Source: an uncultured Oscillospiraceae bacterium
GTDB taxonomy: Bacteria; Bacillota_A; Clostridia; Oscillospirales; Oscillospiraceae
Length of the DNA: 41,613 bases
Direction: 5' to 3'
NCBI GenBank assembly: GCA_947631215.1
Contig: CANRKN010000007.1
Coordinates: 1 to 41,613 of the forward strand
Shown: positions 30,182 to 38,509 of the stretch, piece after piece
Numbering within the stretch: position 1 is the first letter of the stretch
Layout: each line of letters begins with the position of its first letter
The notes under the pieces: generated by a model
The model's database searches: none
The model's input: only the letters and a program-made list of their open reading frames with translations
Told to the model about the DNA's origin: nothing
Translations under genes and position numbers: made by a program

Positions 30182-31417
30182 TTACTTCTTTGCGGCCAGA
30201 CGTGCTGCGCGCTTCGCGTCCAGACGGGTCATGTACAGCGCGCAGGTGGAGTCGCCCACGATGTTCAGCGTGGTACGGCCCATATCGAACAGCTTGTCGA
30301 CGCCGGCGATCAGCGCGATGCCCTCCACGGGCAGGCCCACGCTCTCCAGCACCATGGCCAGCATGATCATGCCCGCGCCGGACACGCCCGCCGTGCCGAT
30401 GGAGGCCAGGGTGGCGGTGAGGACGATCATGGCCATCTGGCCCAGGGTCAGGCTGATGCCGTAGCAGGTGGCGATGAAGATGGAGGTGACGCCCATGTAG
30501 ATGGCGGTGCCGTCCATGTTGATGGTGGCGCCCAGGGGCAGCACGAAGGAGCTGACCTCGGGGTCAGAGCCCATCTTGTTGGAGCAGTCGATGGTCACGG
30601 GCAGGGTGGCGGCGGAGGAGGTGGTGGTGAAGGCCACGACCATGGCCGGCCAGATGCCCTTGACGAACTTAGCGAAGCCCACCTTGCCCAGCGCGGTGAC
30701 GGACACGCCGTAGCACAGCACAAAGTGGAGGATATAGGCAAGATACGCCACGCCGATGACGATCATCAGCGAGCCCACGATCTTGGGCCCGTTCACGGCC
30801 ACCACGTCGGCCATCAGGCAGAACACGCCGATGGGGGTCAGCTTGATGATGAAGCCCATGATCTTCATGACCACGGCATAGGCGCTCTCCATCACGTCGC
30901 TGAACTTTTTGCCCGCGTCGCCGGCCAGCAGGATGCCCGCGCCCAGGAACAGGGCCACGACGATGACCTGCAGCATGTTGGCGTCGGAGAAGCTCTGCCA
31001 CATGTTGGAGGGGAAGATGCCCTTGATCACGTCCATGACGTTGGAGGAGTTGGCCTCATATTCCAGGCCGGAGGTCTCCAGCACCGGGAACAGCCCGGCG
31101 GCGTTGGCCACGTTGGCGAAGACCAGGCCGATGATGATGGCCACGGCGGTGGTGCCCAGGTAGTAGACGATGGTCTTCCAGCCGATGGAGCCCACGCGCT
31201 TGATGTCGCCCAGGCTCACCACGCCGCTGACGATGCTGGTCAGGACTACAGGCACGACCAGGAATTTCAGCAGGTTGATGTAGATGTCGCCGAAGGGCTT
31301 TAAGTAGGCGGTGGTGAACGCGCCGCCGTCGGCCATGCCGTACATGCAGGCCAGGCCGGCGATGATGCCCAGGATCATGCCGATAAAGATCCATGCGGGC
31401 AGTTTCAGCTTCTTCAT
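30182..31417 (-). CDS. Dicarboxylate/amino acid:cation symporter (DAACS, GltP/DctA-like)
   Basis: A 411-residue membrane transporter. The first re-entrant loop SSAATLP (267-273) and the metal/substrate motif NMDGT (300-304) are both intact, as is the late GVSGAGMIML loop. Family members couple glutamate, aspartate, Ser/Thr or C4-dicarboxylate uptake to protons or sodium; the sequence does not settle which. AAGGAG precedes ATG 31417; the alternative GTG 31426 would place the ribosome site too near. Own promoter at 31455-31483. Confidence 0.93.
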   Translation of the reverse strand: MKKLKLPAWIFIGMILGIIAGLACMYGMADGGAFTTAYLKPFGDIYINLLKFLVVPVVLTSIVSGVVSLGDIKRVGSIGWKTIVYYLGTTAVAIIIGLVFANVANAAGLFPVLETSGLEYEANSSNVMDVIKGIFPSNMWQSFSDANMLQVIVVALFLGAGILLAGDAGKKFSDVMESAYAVVMKIMGFIIKLTPIGVFCLMADVVAVNGPKIVGSLMIVIGVAYLAYILHFVLCYGVSVTALGKVGFAKFVKGIWPAMVVAFTTTSSAATLPVTIDCSNKMGSDPEVSSFVLPLGATINMDGTAIYMGVTSIFIATCYGISLTLGQMAMIVLTATLASIGTAGVSGAGMIMLAMVLESVGLPVEGIALIAGVDKLFDMGRTTLNIVGDSTCALYMTRLDAKRAARLAAKK

Positions 31418-31454
31418 TGTCTCCACTCCTTCTGAGTTATTTTTAACATATAAG

Positions 31455-31483
31455 ACTATAACATATTCTTATATCAATGTAAA
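31455..31483 (-). promoter_or_regulatory. Promoter of the symporter gene
   Basis: Minus strand TTTACA (31483-31478), 17-base spacer, TATAGT (31460-31455), in a locally AT-rich stretch. Confidence 0.75.
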
Positions 31484-31516
31484 GCGAAAATTTATAATTG
31501 CCTGCCCCGTGGCACG

Positions 31517-31545
31517 AAAAGCGCCCGGACGTGCGTCCGGGCGCC
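31517..31545 (-). terminator. Terminator after the lipoprotein gene
   Basis: GCGCCCGGAC (31521-31530) pairs with GTCCGGGCGC (31535-31544); AAAA at 31517-31520 gives the U tract on the minus strand. Confidence 0.85.
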
Positions 31546-31561
31546 ATGGGAAAGGCGGGTA

Positions 31562-32371
31562 TCAGTCGGGGTCGTATTTGACCACCAGGTCCTGGGCCGT
31601 CATGAGGACGGTGAAGAACCGATTGATGGCCGAGGGCCGGCCCGCGAAGGCCCACGCGCCGTTGCGGAATTCATAGTGTACCGTCACGTCCTGGTCGGCC
31701 CGTGGCGCGTCGGCGGAGGCGTATTCCAGGTCAAAGTCGAACATATTCCCCTCCTGCTCGATGTCCAGCTCGCAGAGGTATTCGGCGGTATCCGCCGGGG
31801 CGGTCTTGCCTATGCACAGTTTTCCGTCCACGTCCTGGGCGCCGGATTCGTCCAGCAGCACGTCCGCGATCTCTTCATGGAATTGGCGGCAGGCGGCGGC
31901 GAAGAGCTCGTCGTAGGTGGCAAAGGTGCCCTCTGCGGCGGGGAACACGTCCATCTCCCCGGTCAGATGGGCCACGGTAGCGGCGGGCTCGGCAGCGTCG
32001 GGGTCGATGACGGAGGAGGTGTCATAGCACCAGTCGCTGTAAAAGTCCAGGGCCGCGTTCAGCGCGGTGACCAGGTCCGCCTTGGACAGGGAGCCGGCCG
32101 CGGGTGCGGGGACGGCGTCGGTCTGGACGGCGGGCGCGGGGGTGGCCGTGGCTTTGGCGGGCTTTTCGGTGGGCGCGGGGGTGGCCGTAGGTGCGGGGGT
32201 CTCGGTGGGTTCCGGAGTGGCGGTGGCGGGCACCAGCTCGTCATCCGCCGCGGGGGCCGTCTTAATGCCGCCCACGCCCTCCGGGTCCAGAATATCCGGC
32301 CCGGCGGTCCGGGCGCAGCCGGTGAGCAGGGCCGCCATGAGCAGCAGCGCCGCTATGCAGGTACGTTTCAT
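31562..32371 (-). CDS. Hypothetical lipoprotein with a Thr/Pro/Ala linker
   Basis: A 269-residue exported protein. The N-terminus is a clear lipoprotein signal with lipobox LTGC. Residues ~48-90 are a low-complexity ATPTPAPTE linker. The remaining ~175 residues form a folded domain (SKADLVTALNAALDFYSDWCYD, VTVHYEFRNGAWAFAGRPSAI) of no family I recognise. The linker plus soluble domain suggests a surface-tethered protein reaching through the wall. AAAGGAA lies about 12 bases before ATG 32371, with a promoter at 32411-32439. Divergent from tspO. Confidence 0.75.
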   Translation of the reverse strand: MKRTCIAALLLMAALLTGCARTAGPDILDPEGVGGIKTAPAADDELVPATATPEPTETPAPTATPAPTEKPAKATATPAPAVQTDAVPAPAAGSLSKADLVTALNAALDFYSDWCYDTSSVIDPDAAEPAATVAHLTGEMDVFPAAEGTFATYDELFAAACRQFHEEIADVLLDESGAQDVDGKLCIGKTAPADTAEYLCELDIEQEGNMFDFDLEYASADAPRADQDVTVHYEFRNGAWAFAGRPSAINRFFTVLMTAQDLVVKYDPD

Positions 32372-32410
32372 TGTATATCGTTCCTTTCCAAAGGTTTTTG
32401 TCCTGCCAGC

Positions 32411-32439
32411 ATTATACAGGATAGCGCCCTCTTTCGCAA
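32411..32439 (-). promoter_or_regulatory. Promoter of the lipoprotein gene
   Basis: Minus strand TTGCGA (32439-32434), 17-base spacer, TATAAT (32416-32411). Confidence 0.8.
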
Positions 32440-32505
32440 GCGGTCCGCATGTTCCCCCGGAAAACACATATACTTTACAAAACCGAATGGGAAAGGACGG
32501 TCGTC

Positions 32506-32967
32506 ATGGCGAAAAAGAAGCCTCTCATCATAAGTCTCGCCGTCAGCCTGGGGGTGGGCGGGCTGTCGGCGCTGCTGACCAACAAGTCCATGGAGAAGTA
32601 CGCCTTTTTGGACCAGCCGCCCCTGGCTCCGCCGGGATGGGTGTTCCCGGTGGTGTGGACGGCGCTGTTCGTCCTCATGGGCATTGCGGCGTATCTGGTG
32701 TGGCGGGAAAACGGCCCGGGGAGGAAGAGCGCGCTGACGCTCTACGGGGTGCAGCTCGCGTTCAACTTTCTCTGGACCATCATCTTCTTCAACATGGCTT
32801 GGTACGGCTTCGCGCTCATATGGCTCATCCTCCTGTGGTGCCTCATCCTGGCCACGCTCCTGCGCTTTTGGCGGGAGAGCGCCACGGCGGGGAAGCTGAT
32901 GATCCCCTATCTTCTCTGGGTCACCTTCGCGGCCTATCTCAACGCCGGGGTGTGGTATCTGAATTGA
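32506..32967 (+). CDS. TspO/MBR family tryptophan-rich sensory protein
   Basis: A 153-residue protein with five membrane helices. PPLAPPGWVFPVVWTALF and FNFLWTIIFF are the family's diagnostic blocks, and WYLN ends it as usual. TspO proteins bind porphyrins, heme intermediates or sterol-like ligands in the membrane; the bacterial role is debated. AAAGGA precedes ATG 32506. The upstream in-frame start (32449) would add a tail not seen in the family. Confidence 0.93.
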   Translation: MAKKKPLIISLAVSLGVGGLSALLTNKSMEKYAFLDQPPLAPPGWVFPVVWTALFVLMGIAAYLVWRENGPGRKSALTLYGVQLAFNFLWTIIFFNMAWYGFALIWLILLWCLILATLLRFWRESATAGKLMIPYLLWVTFAAYLNAGVWYLN

Positions 32968-32999
32968 TATTGGGGCTCCCATGAAAGCCCAGCGAAAAA

Positions 33000-33025
33000 A
33001 CGGTCCGGTTCCCGGGCCGTTTTTT
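33000..33025 (+). terminator. Terminator after tspO
   Basis: ACGGTCCGG (33000-33008) pairs with CCGGGCCGT (33012-33020), followed by TTTTT. Confidence 0.85.
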
Positions 33026-33035
33026 CCTTAAATTG

Positions 33036-33087
33036 AGTAGGAAATTTTCTAATTCCCGTTGACATAGTAGGAAATGGGGGTTATACT
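33036..33087 (+). promoter_or_regulatory. nifS promoter with two AGTAGGAAAT boxes (candidate IscR operator)
   Basis: TTGACA (33059-33064), 17-base spacer, TATACT (33082-33087). AGTAGGAAAT occurs at 33036-33045 and again at 33066-33075, exactly 30 bases apart; the second sits between -35 and -10, where a bound repressor would block polymerase. A related GATAGGAAAT occurs before cysK. Confidence 0.75.
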
Positions 33088-33129
33088 ATCCTGCGGACGA
33101 TAAGCTTACCCGGAAAGGTGAGAAGACTT

Positions 33130-34317
33130 ATGTATGTGTATGCGGACAACGCGGCGACCACAGCCGTGAGCAAGACGGCGCTTGACGCCATGCTCCCCTA
33201 TTTCACGGAGGAGTACGGCAACGCCTCCAGCCTCCATACCCCCGGCCAGCGGGCCGCCGAGGCCCTTCTGAGGGCCCGGGAGACGGTGGCGAAGGCCATA
33301 AACGCCGACGCCCGGGAGATATACTTCACCGGCGGCGGCAGCGAGGCCGACAACCAGGCCATCCTCACCGGCGCCATGCTGGGCGCCCGGAAGGGGAAGA
33401 AGCACATCATCTCCACCGCTTTCGAGCACCACGCGGTGCTGCACACCCTGGAAAAGCTTGAAAAAGAGGGCTACGAGGTGACGCTGCTGCCGGTGCATGA
33501 AAACGGCGTGGTGACGCCGGAGGACGTGGCGGCCGCCATCCGGGAGGATACGGCCCTCGTGACCATCATGATGGTCAACAACGAGATCGGCACCGTCCAG
33601 CCCATCGCCGAGATCGGCGCGGTGTGCCGCGAAAAGGGCGTTTTATTCCACACCGACGCGGTCCAGGCCGTGGGCCATCTGCCCGTGGACGTGAAGGCGC
33701 TGAATGTTGACATGCTCTCCATGGCGGGGCACAAGTTCCACGGCCCCAAGGGCGTGGGCGCCCTCTATGCCCGCAGGGGCGTGGCTGTGGTGAACGTCAT
33801 CGAGGGCGGCCAGCAGGAGCGGGGCAAGCGGGGCGGCACGGAGAACATCCCCGGCATCGTGGGCATGGCCGCGGCGCTGGAGGAGGCGGCTGCCAATCTG
33901 GACCATGACATGGCCTATGTCACCGGCCTGCGGGAAAAGCTCATTGAGGGCCTCTCCAAAATACCCCACAGCCGCCTGAACGGCGACCGGGAAAAGCGCA
34001 ACCCCGGCACGGTGAATTTCTGCTTCGAGGGCATTGAGGGAGAAGGGCTGCTCCTGTGGCTGGACGCCAAGGGCGTGGCGGCCTCCTCGGGCAGCGCCTG
34101 CACCTCCGGCTCCCTGGACCCCAGCCATGTGTTGCTGGCCCTGGGCCTGCCCCATGAGATCGCCCACGGCTCCCTGCGCCTGAGCGTGGACGCCTGGAAC
34201 ACGGAAGAGGAGATAGACCACATCCTCGCGGCGGTGCCCGAGGTGGTGGACTATCTGCGGGATATGTCCCCGGTGTGGGACGAACTGGAGCGGGGCGTGA
34301 CGCCCCATCTTATCTGA
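33130..34317 (+). CDS. nifS: Cysteine desulfurase, NifS/IscS-like
   Basis: A 395-residue PLP enzyme removing sulfur from cysteine for Fe-S assembly and tRNA thiolation. K202 in MAGHKFHG binds PLP; C324 in [10 protein letters not shown] carries the persulfide, with the long flexible loop of the class I (IscS/NifS) type. AAAGGTGAG lies before ATG 33130; the GTG at 33118 would use part of that site and is less likely. It is followed 13 bases later by nifU and then mnmA, its two sulfur acceptors. Confidence 0.95.
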   Translation: MYVYADNAATTAVSKTALDAMLPYFTEEYGNASSLHTPGQRAAEALLRARETVAKAINADAREIYFTGGGSEADNQAILTGAMLGARKGKKHIISTAFEHHAVLHTLEKLEKEGYEVTLLPVHENGVVTPEDVAAAIREDTALVTIMMVNNEIGTVQPIAEIGAVCREKGVLFHTDAVQAVGHLPVDVKALNVDMLSMAGHKFHGPKGVGALYARRGVAVVNVIEGGQQERGKRGGTENIPGIVGMAAALEEAAANLDHDMAYVTGLREKLIEGLSKIPHSRLNGDREKRNPGTVNFCFEGIEGEGLLLWLDAKGVAASSGSACTSGSLDPSHVLLALGLPHEIAHGSLRLSVDAWNTEEEIDHILAAVPEVVDYLRDMSPVWDELERGVTPHLI

Positions 34318-34330
34318 GGAGGACATTGAA

Positions 34331-34777
34331 ATGGCACTATACAGCGAGACCGTGATGGACCACTTCCAGCACCCCCGGAACGTGGGCGAGATGGAGGACG
34401 CCGACGGCGTCGGCGAGGTAGGCAACGCCGTATGCGGCGACATCATGCGCATGTATATCAAGGTGGACAATGGCATTATCACCGACGTGAAGTTCAAGAC
34501 CTTCGGCTGCGGCAGCGCCATCGCCAGCTCTTCCATGGCCACGGAGATGATCAAGGGCAAGCCCATCGAGGAGGCCCTGGAGCTCTCCAACAAGGCGGTG
34601 GCCCAGGCCTTGGACGGCCTGCCCGCCCATAAGCTGCACTGCTCCGTGCTGGCCGAGGAGGCCGTGCGGGCGGCGGTGAAGGACTACTACGACAAGCATA
34701 ACATTTCCTACGACCCGGCCATGTTCGGCTGCGACAGCTGCGCCCATGAGCACGACCACGCCCCCGACGGGGAGTAA
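34331..34777 (+). CDS. nifU: Fe-S cluster scaffold, NifU/IscU-like
   Basis: A 148-residue scaffold on which clusters are built with sulfur from NifS. The three ligand cysteines are C35 (AVCGD, with D37), C60 (FGCGSA) and C104 (LHCSVL). After the ~125-residue fold there is a clostridial extension, FGCDSCAHEHDHA, with a CxxC and His that may bind metal. GAGGAGG precedes the ATG. Its 3' end overlaps mnmA by 32 bases. Confidence 0.95.
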   Translation: MALYSETVMDHFQHPRNVGEMEDADGVGEVGNAVCGDIMRMYIKVDNGIITDVKFKTFGCGSAIASSSMATEMIKGKPIEEALELSNKAVAQALDGLPAHKLHCSVLAEEAVRAAVKDYYDKHNISYDPAMFGCDSCAHEHDHAPDGE

Positions 34778-35846
34778 CAACAAGGCCCTGGTCGCCATGT
34801 CCGGCGGCGTGGACTCCTCCGTGGCGGCGCTGCTGATGCGGCGGGCGGGCTACGAGTGTCTCGGCGTGACCATGAAGCTCTTTGACGGCGAGACGGGGGA
34901 CAAGACCTGCTGCTCCGCCGACGACGCCATGGACGCCCGGAGCGTGGCCATGCGCCTGGGGATGCCCTTTTACGTGTTCAACATGGGGGAGGACTTTGAA
35001 AAGGAAGTCATAGGCCGCTTCGTGGCCGCCTACGAGGCGGGCGAGACGCCGAACCCCTGCATCGAGTGCAACCGGCACATGAAATTTGAGCGGCTGCTGG
35101 AAAAGGGCCGCGTGCTGGGCTGCGAGGTGCTCGCCACGGGCCACTACGCCCGGATAGAGCAAAATGACGCGGGCCGGTGGCTTTTGAAAAAGGCCGCCAA
35201 TCCGGAAAAAGACCAGAGCTATGTGCTCTATATGCTCACCCAGGAGCAGCTTTCCCGCATCCGCTTCCCCTTAGGGGGCATGACCAAGGATGAAGTCCGG
35301 GCCCTGGCGGAGGAGAACGGGTTTCTCAACGCCCACAAAAAGGACAGCCAGGACATATGCTTCGTCCCCGACGGGGACTATGCCGCCTTCATCCGCCGCT
35401 ACACCGGCCGGGAGTATCCCCCCGGGGACTTCGTGGACGAGGCGGGCCATGTGCTGGGCCGCCATGAGGGCCAGATCGCCTATACTCTCGGCCAGCGCCG
35501 GGGCCTGGGTGTATCCGGGGGCCGGCGGCTTTATGTATGCGGGCGGGATATGGAGAAGAACACCGTCCTGCTGGGGGATAACGATAAGCTCTTCACCCGC
35601 CGCCTGCGGGCGAAAAACATAAACCTGATACCCTGGGACGCCCTGCCGGGCACGGTCCGGTGCAGGGCCCGGATACGGTATAAGCACGCAGAGCAGCCCG
35701 CCCAAGTGACCCAGATCGGGCCGGATGAGATAGAGGTAGTGTTCGACGAGCCCCAGCGGGCCGTCACCCCTGGCCAGGCCGTGGTCCTCTACGACGGGGA
35801 CACGGTGCTGGGGGGCGGGACCATATGCGATACGGAGGACAGTTGA
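34746..35846 (+). CDS. mnmA: tRNA-specific 2-thiouridylase
   Basis: A 366-residue enzyme thiolating U34 of tRNA for Lys, Glu and Gln with ATP and sulfur from the desulfurase. P-loop SGGVDSS at 19-25; catalytic C105 (NPCIECNR) and C205 (DICFVPD) form the persulfide pair; LGQRRGLGV starts the beta-barrel domain. Starting at ATG 34746 keeps the first strand KALVAMSGG intact but overlaps nifU by 32 bases; the internal ATG 34797 would cut that strand. No strong ribosome site precedes 34746, so it may depend on translation of nifU. Confidence 0.94.
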   Translation: MSTTTPPTGSNNKALVAMSGGVDSSVAALLMRRAGYECLGVTMKLFDGETGDKTCCSADDAMDARSVAMRLGMPFYVFNMGEDFEKEVIGRFVAAYEAGETPNPCIECNRHMKFERLLEKGRVLGCEVLATGHYARIEQNDAGRWLLKKAANPEKDQSYVLYMLTQEQLSRIRFPLGGMTKDEVRALAEENGFLNAHKKDSQDICFVPDGDYAAFIRRYTGREYPPGDFVDEAGHVLGRHEGQIAYTLGQRRGLGVSGGRRLYVCGRDMEKNTVLLGDNDKLFTRRLRAKNINLIPWDALPGTVRCRARIRYKHAEQPAQVTQIGPDEIEVVFDEPQRAVTPGQAVVLYDGDTVLGGGTICDTEDS

Positions 35847-35847
35847 T

Positions 35848-36429
35848 ATGACGAGAGACGAGGCGTGGGCCCTGCTCACGAAATACAACAAGGACCGCTT
35901 CCACTTACAGCACGCGCTGACGGTGGAGGGCGTGATGCGCTGGTACGCCAATGACCTGGGCTATGGCGATGAGGCGGATTTCTGGGCCATGGTAGGGCTT
36001 TTACACGACCTGGATTTTGAGATGTGGCCGGAGGAGCACTGCGTGAAGGCCCAGGAGCTGATGCGCGAGGCCGGTCTGGACGAGGCGCTCATCCACGCCG
36101 CGTGCAGCCACGGCTACGGCCTCACCGGCGTGGACATGGAGCCCACGCTGGAGATGGAGAAGGTCCTCTTCGCCGCGGACGAGCTCACCGGTCTCATTGG
36201 CGCGGCGGCCCTTATGCGGCCCTCGAAGAGCGTACAGGACATGGAGGTCAAGAGCCTCAAGAAGAAGTTTAAGTCCACCGGCTTTGCCGCCGGGTGCAGC
36301 CGGGAGGTCATACAGAAGGGCGCGGACATGCTGGGCTGGCCCCTGGAAGAGCTCATGGAAAAGACCATCGCTGCCATGCGCTCCTGCGAGGCGCAGGTGC
36401 AGGCGGAAATGGCCAAGATACCGGAATAA
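35848..36429 (+). CDS. HD-domain hydrolase
   Basis: A 193-residue metal-dependent phosphohydrolase of the HD superfamily. Metal ligands visible: H22, the HD doublet H53-D54 in GLLHDLDFE, H64 and D111 in FAADELTGL. The substrate is unknown. It starts one base after the mnmA stop with GGAGG before it, so it is the last gene of the nifS-nifU-mnmA operon; the partnership recurs in related clostridia as far as I recall, but its role in sulfur metabolism is unproven. Confidence 0.88.
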   Translation: MTRDEAWALLTKYNKDRFHLQHALTVEGVMRWYANDLGYGDEADFWAMVGLLHDLDFEMWPEEHCVKAQELMREAGLDEALIHAACSHGYGLTGVDMEPTLEMEKVLFAADELTGLIGAAALMRPSKSVQDMEVKSLKKKFKSTGFAAGCSREVIQKGADMLGWPLEELMEKTIAAMRSCEAQVQAEMAKIPE

Positions 36430-36439
36430 AATCAGCAAA

Positions 36440-36514
36440 TTAGAATACGGTCCTGTCCCAGAGACACCAGACGAGATAGGCTCCCAGCCCGATCAGCACG
36501 ATGGCGCCGCTCAT
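36440..36514 (-). CDS. Possible 24-residue membrane peptide
   Basis: A short ORF, MSGAIVLIGLGAYLVWCLWD then RTVF, wholly one hydrophobic helix, with GAGGGGAAC before ATG 36514. It is antisense to the gap between the HD gene and iscR, and no clear promoter was seen. A longer frame could start at 36598. It may be a real micro-protein or chance. Confidence 0.35.
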   Translation of the reverse strand: MSGAIVLIGLGAYLVWCLWDRTVF

Positions 36515-36582
36515 CCCGTTCCCCTCACTTTCATCGGATAGGACGAGCATACGGCCCAAAAGCATCAATTCGGTAACAAACC

Positions 36583-36598
36583 GGCATCGAAACGGCAT
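36583..36598. repeat. GCATC-N6-GCATC motif, copy 1
   Basis: GCATCGAAACGGCATC, identical to the copy at 39942-39957. It lies upstream of iscR on one strand and of the 24-residue ORF on the other. Confidence 0.4.
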
Positions 36599-36635
36599 CT
36601 TTTTTCTTAAAAACCCCAAAGAGGAGGGCGTCGAA

Positions 36636-37073
36636 ATGAAAATATCGACCAGAGGCAGATATGCCCTGCGGACCATGGTGGACCTGGCCCAGCACGGCGG
36701 GGAGGGGCTGGTGACGCTGAAGGACGTGACCGCCCGGCAGGACCTGAGCCAGAAGTATCTGGAGCAGATCGTCACGCAGCTCAGCAAGGCGGGGCTCGTA
36801 AAGGGCACCCGGGGCCCCCAGGGGGGCTACAGGCTGGCCCGGGACCCCAGGGACTATACCGTGGCGGAGATATTGGAACAGGTGGAGGGCTCCCTGGCCC
36901 CGGTGGAGTGTCTGGAGGCGGAGAAGAACACCTGCGAGCGGTGCTCCTCCTGCGCCACCATCGACATGTGGACGGGCCTCTATAAGGTGGTCACCGACTA
37001 CCTGGGGAACATCACCCTGGCGGACGTGGTCCAGCGGGCCAACGCCGCCGCGGGCAACGACTATATGATCTGA
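36636..37073 (+). CDS. Rrf2/IscR-family regulator with cluster-ligand cysteines
   Basis: A 145-residue winged-helix regulator. MKISTRGRYALRTMVDLAQH opens the family fold; the wing is in GPQGGYRLARDP. Four cysteines follow: C92, C100, C103 and C106, in the place where IscR binds a [2Fe-2S] cluster; CymR lacks such a set, so an Fe-S sensing IscR is favoured. GAGGAGG precedes ATG 36636. Flanked by the nifS operon and by cysK, both with GTAGGAAAT-like or ATAGGAAAT boxes, its likely targets. No promoter of its own is obvious. Confidence 0.9.
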   Translation: MKISTRGRYALRTMVDLAQHGGEGLVTLKDVTARQDLSQKYLEQIVTQLSKAGLVKGTRGPQGGYRLARDPRDYTVAEILEQVEGSLAPVECLEAEKNTCERCSSCATIDMWTGLYKVVTDYLGNITLADVVQRANAAAGNDYMI

Positions 37074-37079
37074 ATACGG

Positions 37080-37117
37080 CGATATCCCGGCCTTGGAAGG
37101 GGCCGGGATATTTTTTG
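37080..37117 (+). terminator. Terminator after the IscR-like gene
   Basis: ATATCCCGGCC (37082-37092) pairs with GGCCGGGATAT (37101-37111), followed by TTTTT. Confidence 0.92.
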
Positions 37118-37127
37118 CGCGGAGCAG

Positions 37128-37192
37128 TTGACAGCGGGGGAAAAAGGTGTATAATAACAGCATGCGAAAAGCATACTAAACCGATAGGAAAT
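37128..37192 (+). promoter_or_regulatory. cysK promoter with a downstream GATAGGAAAT box
   Basis: TTGACA (37128-37133), 16-base spacer, TATAAT (37150-37155). GATAGGAAAT at 37183-37192 lies downstream of the start of transcription, just before the ribosome site AGAGGGG, and resembles the nifS boxes. Confidence 0.75.
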
Positions 37193-37208
37193 AGAGGGGA
37201 ATTATATC

Positions 37209-38138
37209 ATGGCTATCTACAAGTCTTTTACCGAGCTGGTGGGGGGCACGCCCCTGCTGGAGCTGACCAATCTGGAGAAGAAGCTGGGCCTGAAGGCGAA
37301 GGTGGCGGCGAAGCTGGAGTACTTAAACCCCGCCGGGTCCGTGAAGGACCGCATCGCCAAGGCGATGATCGAGGACGCAGAGGCCAGCGGCAAGCTGAAG
37401 CCCGGCGCCGTCATCGTGGAGCCCACCTCCGGCAACACGGGCATAGGTCTGGCCGCCGTGGCGGCCTCCAAGGGTTATCGTATCATCCTGACCATGCCGG
37501 AGACCATGAGCGTGGAGCGGCGGAACCTCCTGAAGGCCTACGGCGCGGAGCTGGTCCTCACCGAGGGGGCCAAGGGCATGAAGGGGGCCATCGCCAAGGC
37601 GGACGAGATCGCCGCCAGCACCCCCGGCGCTTTCATCCCCGGCCAGTTCGTGAACCCCGCCAACCCCGCCGCCCATAAGGCCACCACCGGCCCGGAGATC
37701 TGGGAGGACACCGAGGGCGCAGTGGACATCTTCGTGGCCGGCGTGGGCACCGGCGGCACCCTTACCGGCGTGGGCGAGTATCTGAAGGAGAAAAAGCCCT
37801 CCGTGAAGATAGTGGCTGTGGAGCCCTCCGCCTCCCCGGTGCTCTCCAAGGGCGTGGCCGGGCCCCACAAGATCCAGGGCATCGGCGCGGGCTTCGTGCC
37901 GGAGGTGCTGAACACGAAGGTCTACGACGAGATCATCCCCGTAGAGGCGGAGGACGCCTTCGCCCTGGGCCGGGAGCTGGGCCGGACCGAGGGCATTCTG
38001 GTGGGCATCTCCGCCGGCGCGGCCCTCTGGGCGGCCATCGAGCTGGCCAAGCGCCCCGAAAACGAGGGCAAGACTATCGTGGCCCTGCTGCCCGACACGG
38101 GGGATCGGTATTTGTCCACGCCCATGTTCCAGGAATAA
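37209..38138 (+). CDS. cysK: Cysteine synthase (O-acetylserine thiol-lyase)
   Basis: A 309-residue PLP enzyme making cysteine from O-acetylserine and sulfide. K46 in NPAGSVKDR binds [14 protein letters not shown] holds the substrate loop; [10 protein letters not shown] binds the phosphate; [10 protein letters not shown] is the final block. Full length. It provides the cysteine that NifS consumes, and the IscR-like gene just upstream suggests joint control. Confidence 0.96.
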   Translation: MAIYKSFTELVGGTPLLELTNLEKKLGLKAKVAAKLEYLNPAGSVKDRIAKAMIEDAEASGKLKPGAVIVEPTSGNTGIGLAAVAASKGYRIILTMPETMSVERRNLLKAYGAELVLTEGAKGMKGAIAKADEIAASTPGAFIPGQFVNPANPAAHKATTGPEIWEDTEGAVDIFVAGVGTGGTLTGVGEYLKEKKPSVKIVAVEPSASPVLSKGVAGPHKIQGIGAGFVPEVLNTKVYDEIIPVEAEDAFALGRELGRTEGILVGISAGAALWAAIELAKRPENEGKTIVALLPDTGDRYLSTPMFQE

Positions 38139-38149
38139 AATCTGCACCA

Positions 38150-38276
38150 TATTGACGGCCCCCTCAGACGAGGGGGCTGTCGAGCGATAGCGAGACTGGG
38201 GGAGAGAAGAAAACGGTCTCTCCCTCCGTCTCCGGCTTGCGCCGGAGCCACCTCCCTCGTCAGAGGGAGGCTTTGG
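38150..38276. repeat. Composite hairpin repeat, interspersed-element type
   Basis: Four hairpins in a row: CCCCCTCAGACGAGGGGG (near 38158), GTCGAGCGATAGCGAGAC, TCCGGCTTGCGCCGGA and CCTCCCTCGTCAGAGGGAGG (ending near 38271), with GGGGGAGAGA/TCTCTCCC between. Not coding. The CCTC-TCGTCAGAGG module also occurs in the 26481-26500 terminator. Such elements are common between genes of gut Oscillospirales; it probably also terminates cysK. Confidence 0.7.
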
Positions 38277-38287
38277 TTTTCGTGCGG

Positions 38288-38455
38288 TTAGTTTTCCGGG
38301 TCCTCCTTTGCGGTGACATACATCTCCTCGGCTGCGTACAGTGCGGTTTGCAGTATATCCCGTCCTGCGTGGTTTTCTTCTGTGTCCGGCAGGGTGTCCA
38401 ATGCTTCCGACGCCGCCGAGACCATGAGCCTGTACATCTTTGCGTAATCCGGCAT
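38288..38455 (-). CDS. Small conserved hypothetical protein
   Basis: A 55-residue acidic helical protein: MPDYAKMYRLMVSAASEALD, then a loop and LQTALYAAEEMYVTAKED. Two amphipathic helices are expected. Small proteins with this arrangement (an MxYxxLYxxL-like start, QxAxxxAEExY end) are frequent in gut Firmicutes, sometimes near phage or regulatory genes; function unknown. GAGGAGG precedes ATG 38455. The longer frame to 38488 has no ribosome site. Confidence 0.7.
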   Translation of the reverse strand: MPDYAKMYRLMVSAASEALDTLPDTEENHAGRDILQTALYAAEEMYVTAKEDPEN

Positions 38456-38509
38456 ATTGATCGCCTCCTCACGGCAAAAGCATAGCATAATTTCAGGAAT
38501 TACGCAAGT

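Noticed and set aside
29828..31303. 491-codon plus-strand frame rich in His, Asp and Gly
   Set aside because: Antisense shadow of the symporter gene; no ribosome site or family features.
38158..38276. Protein-coding gene in the hairpin repeat
   Set aside because: Only short frames without ribosome sites; sequence is dominated by palindromes.
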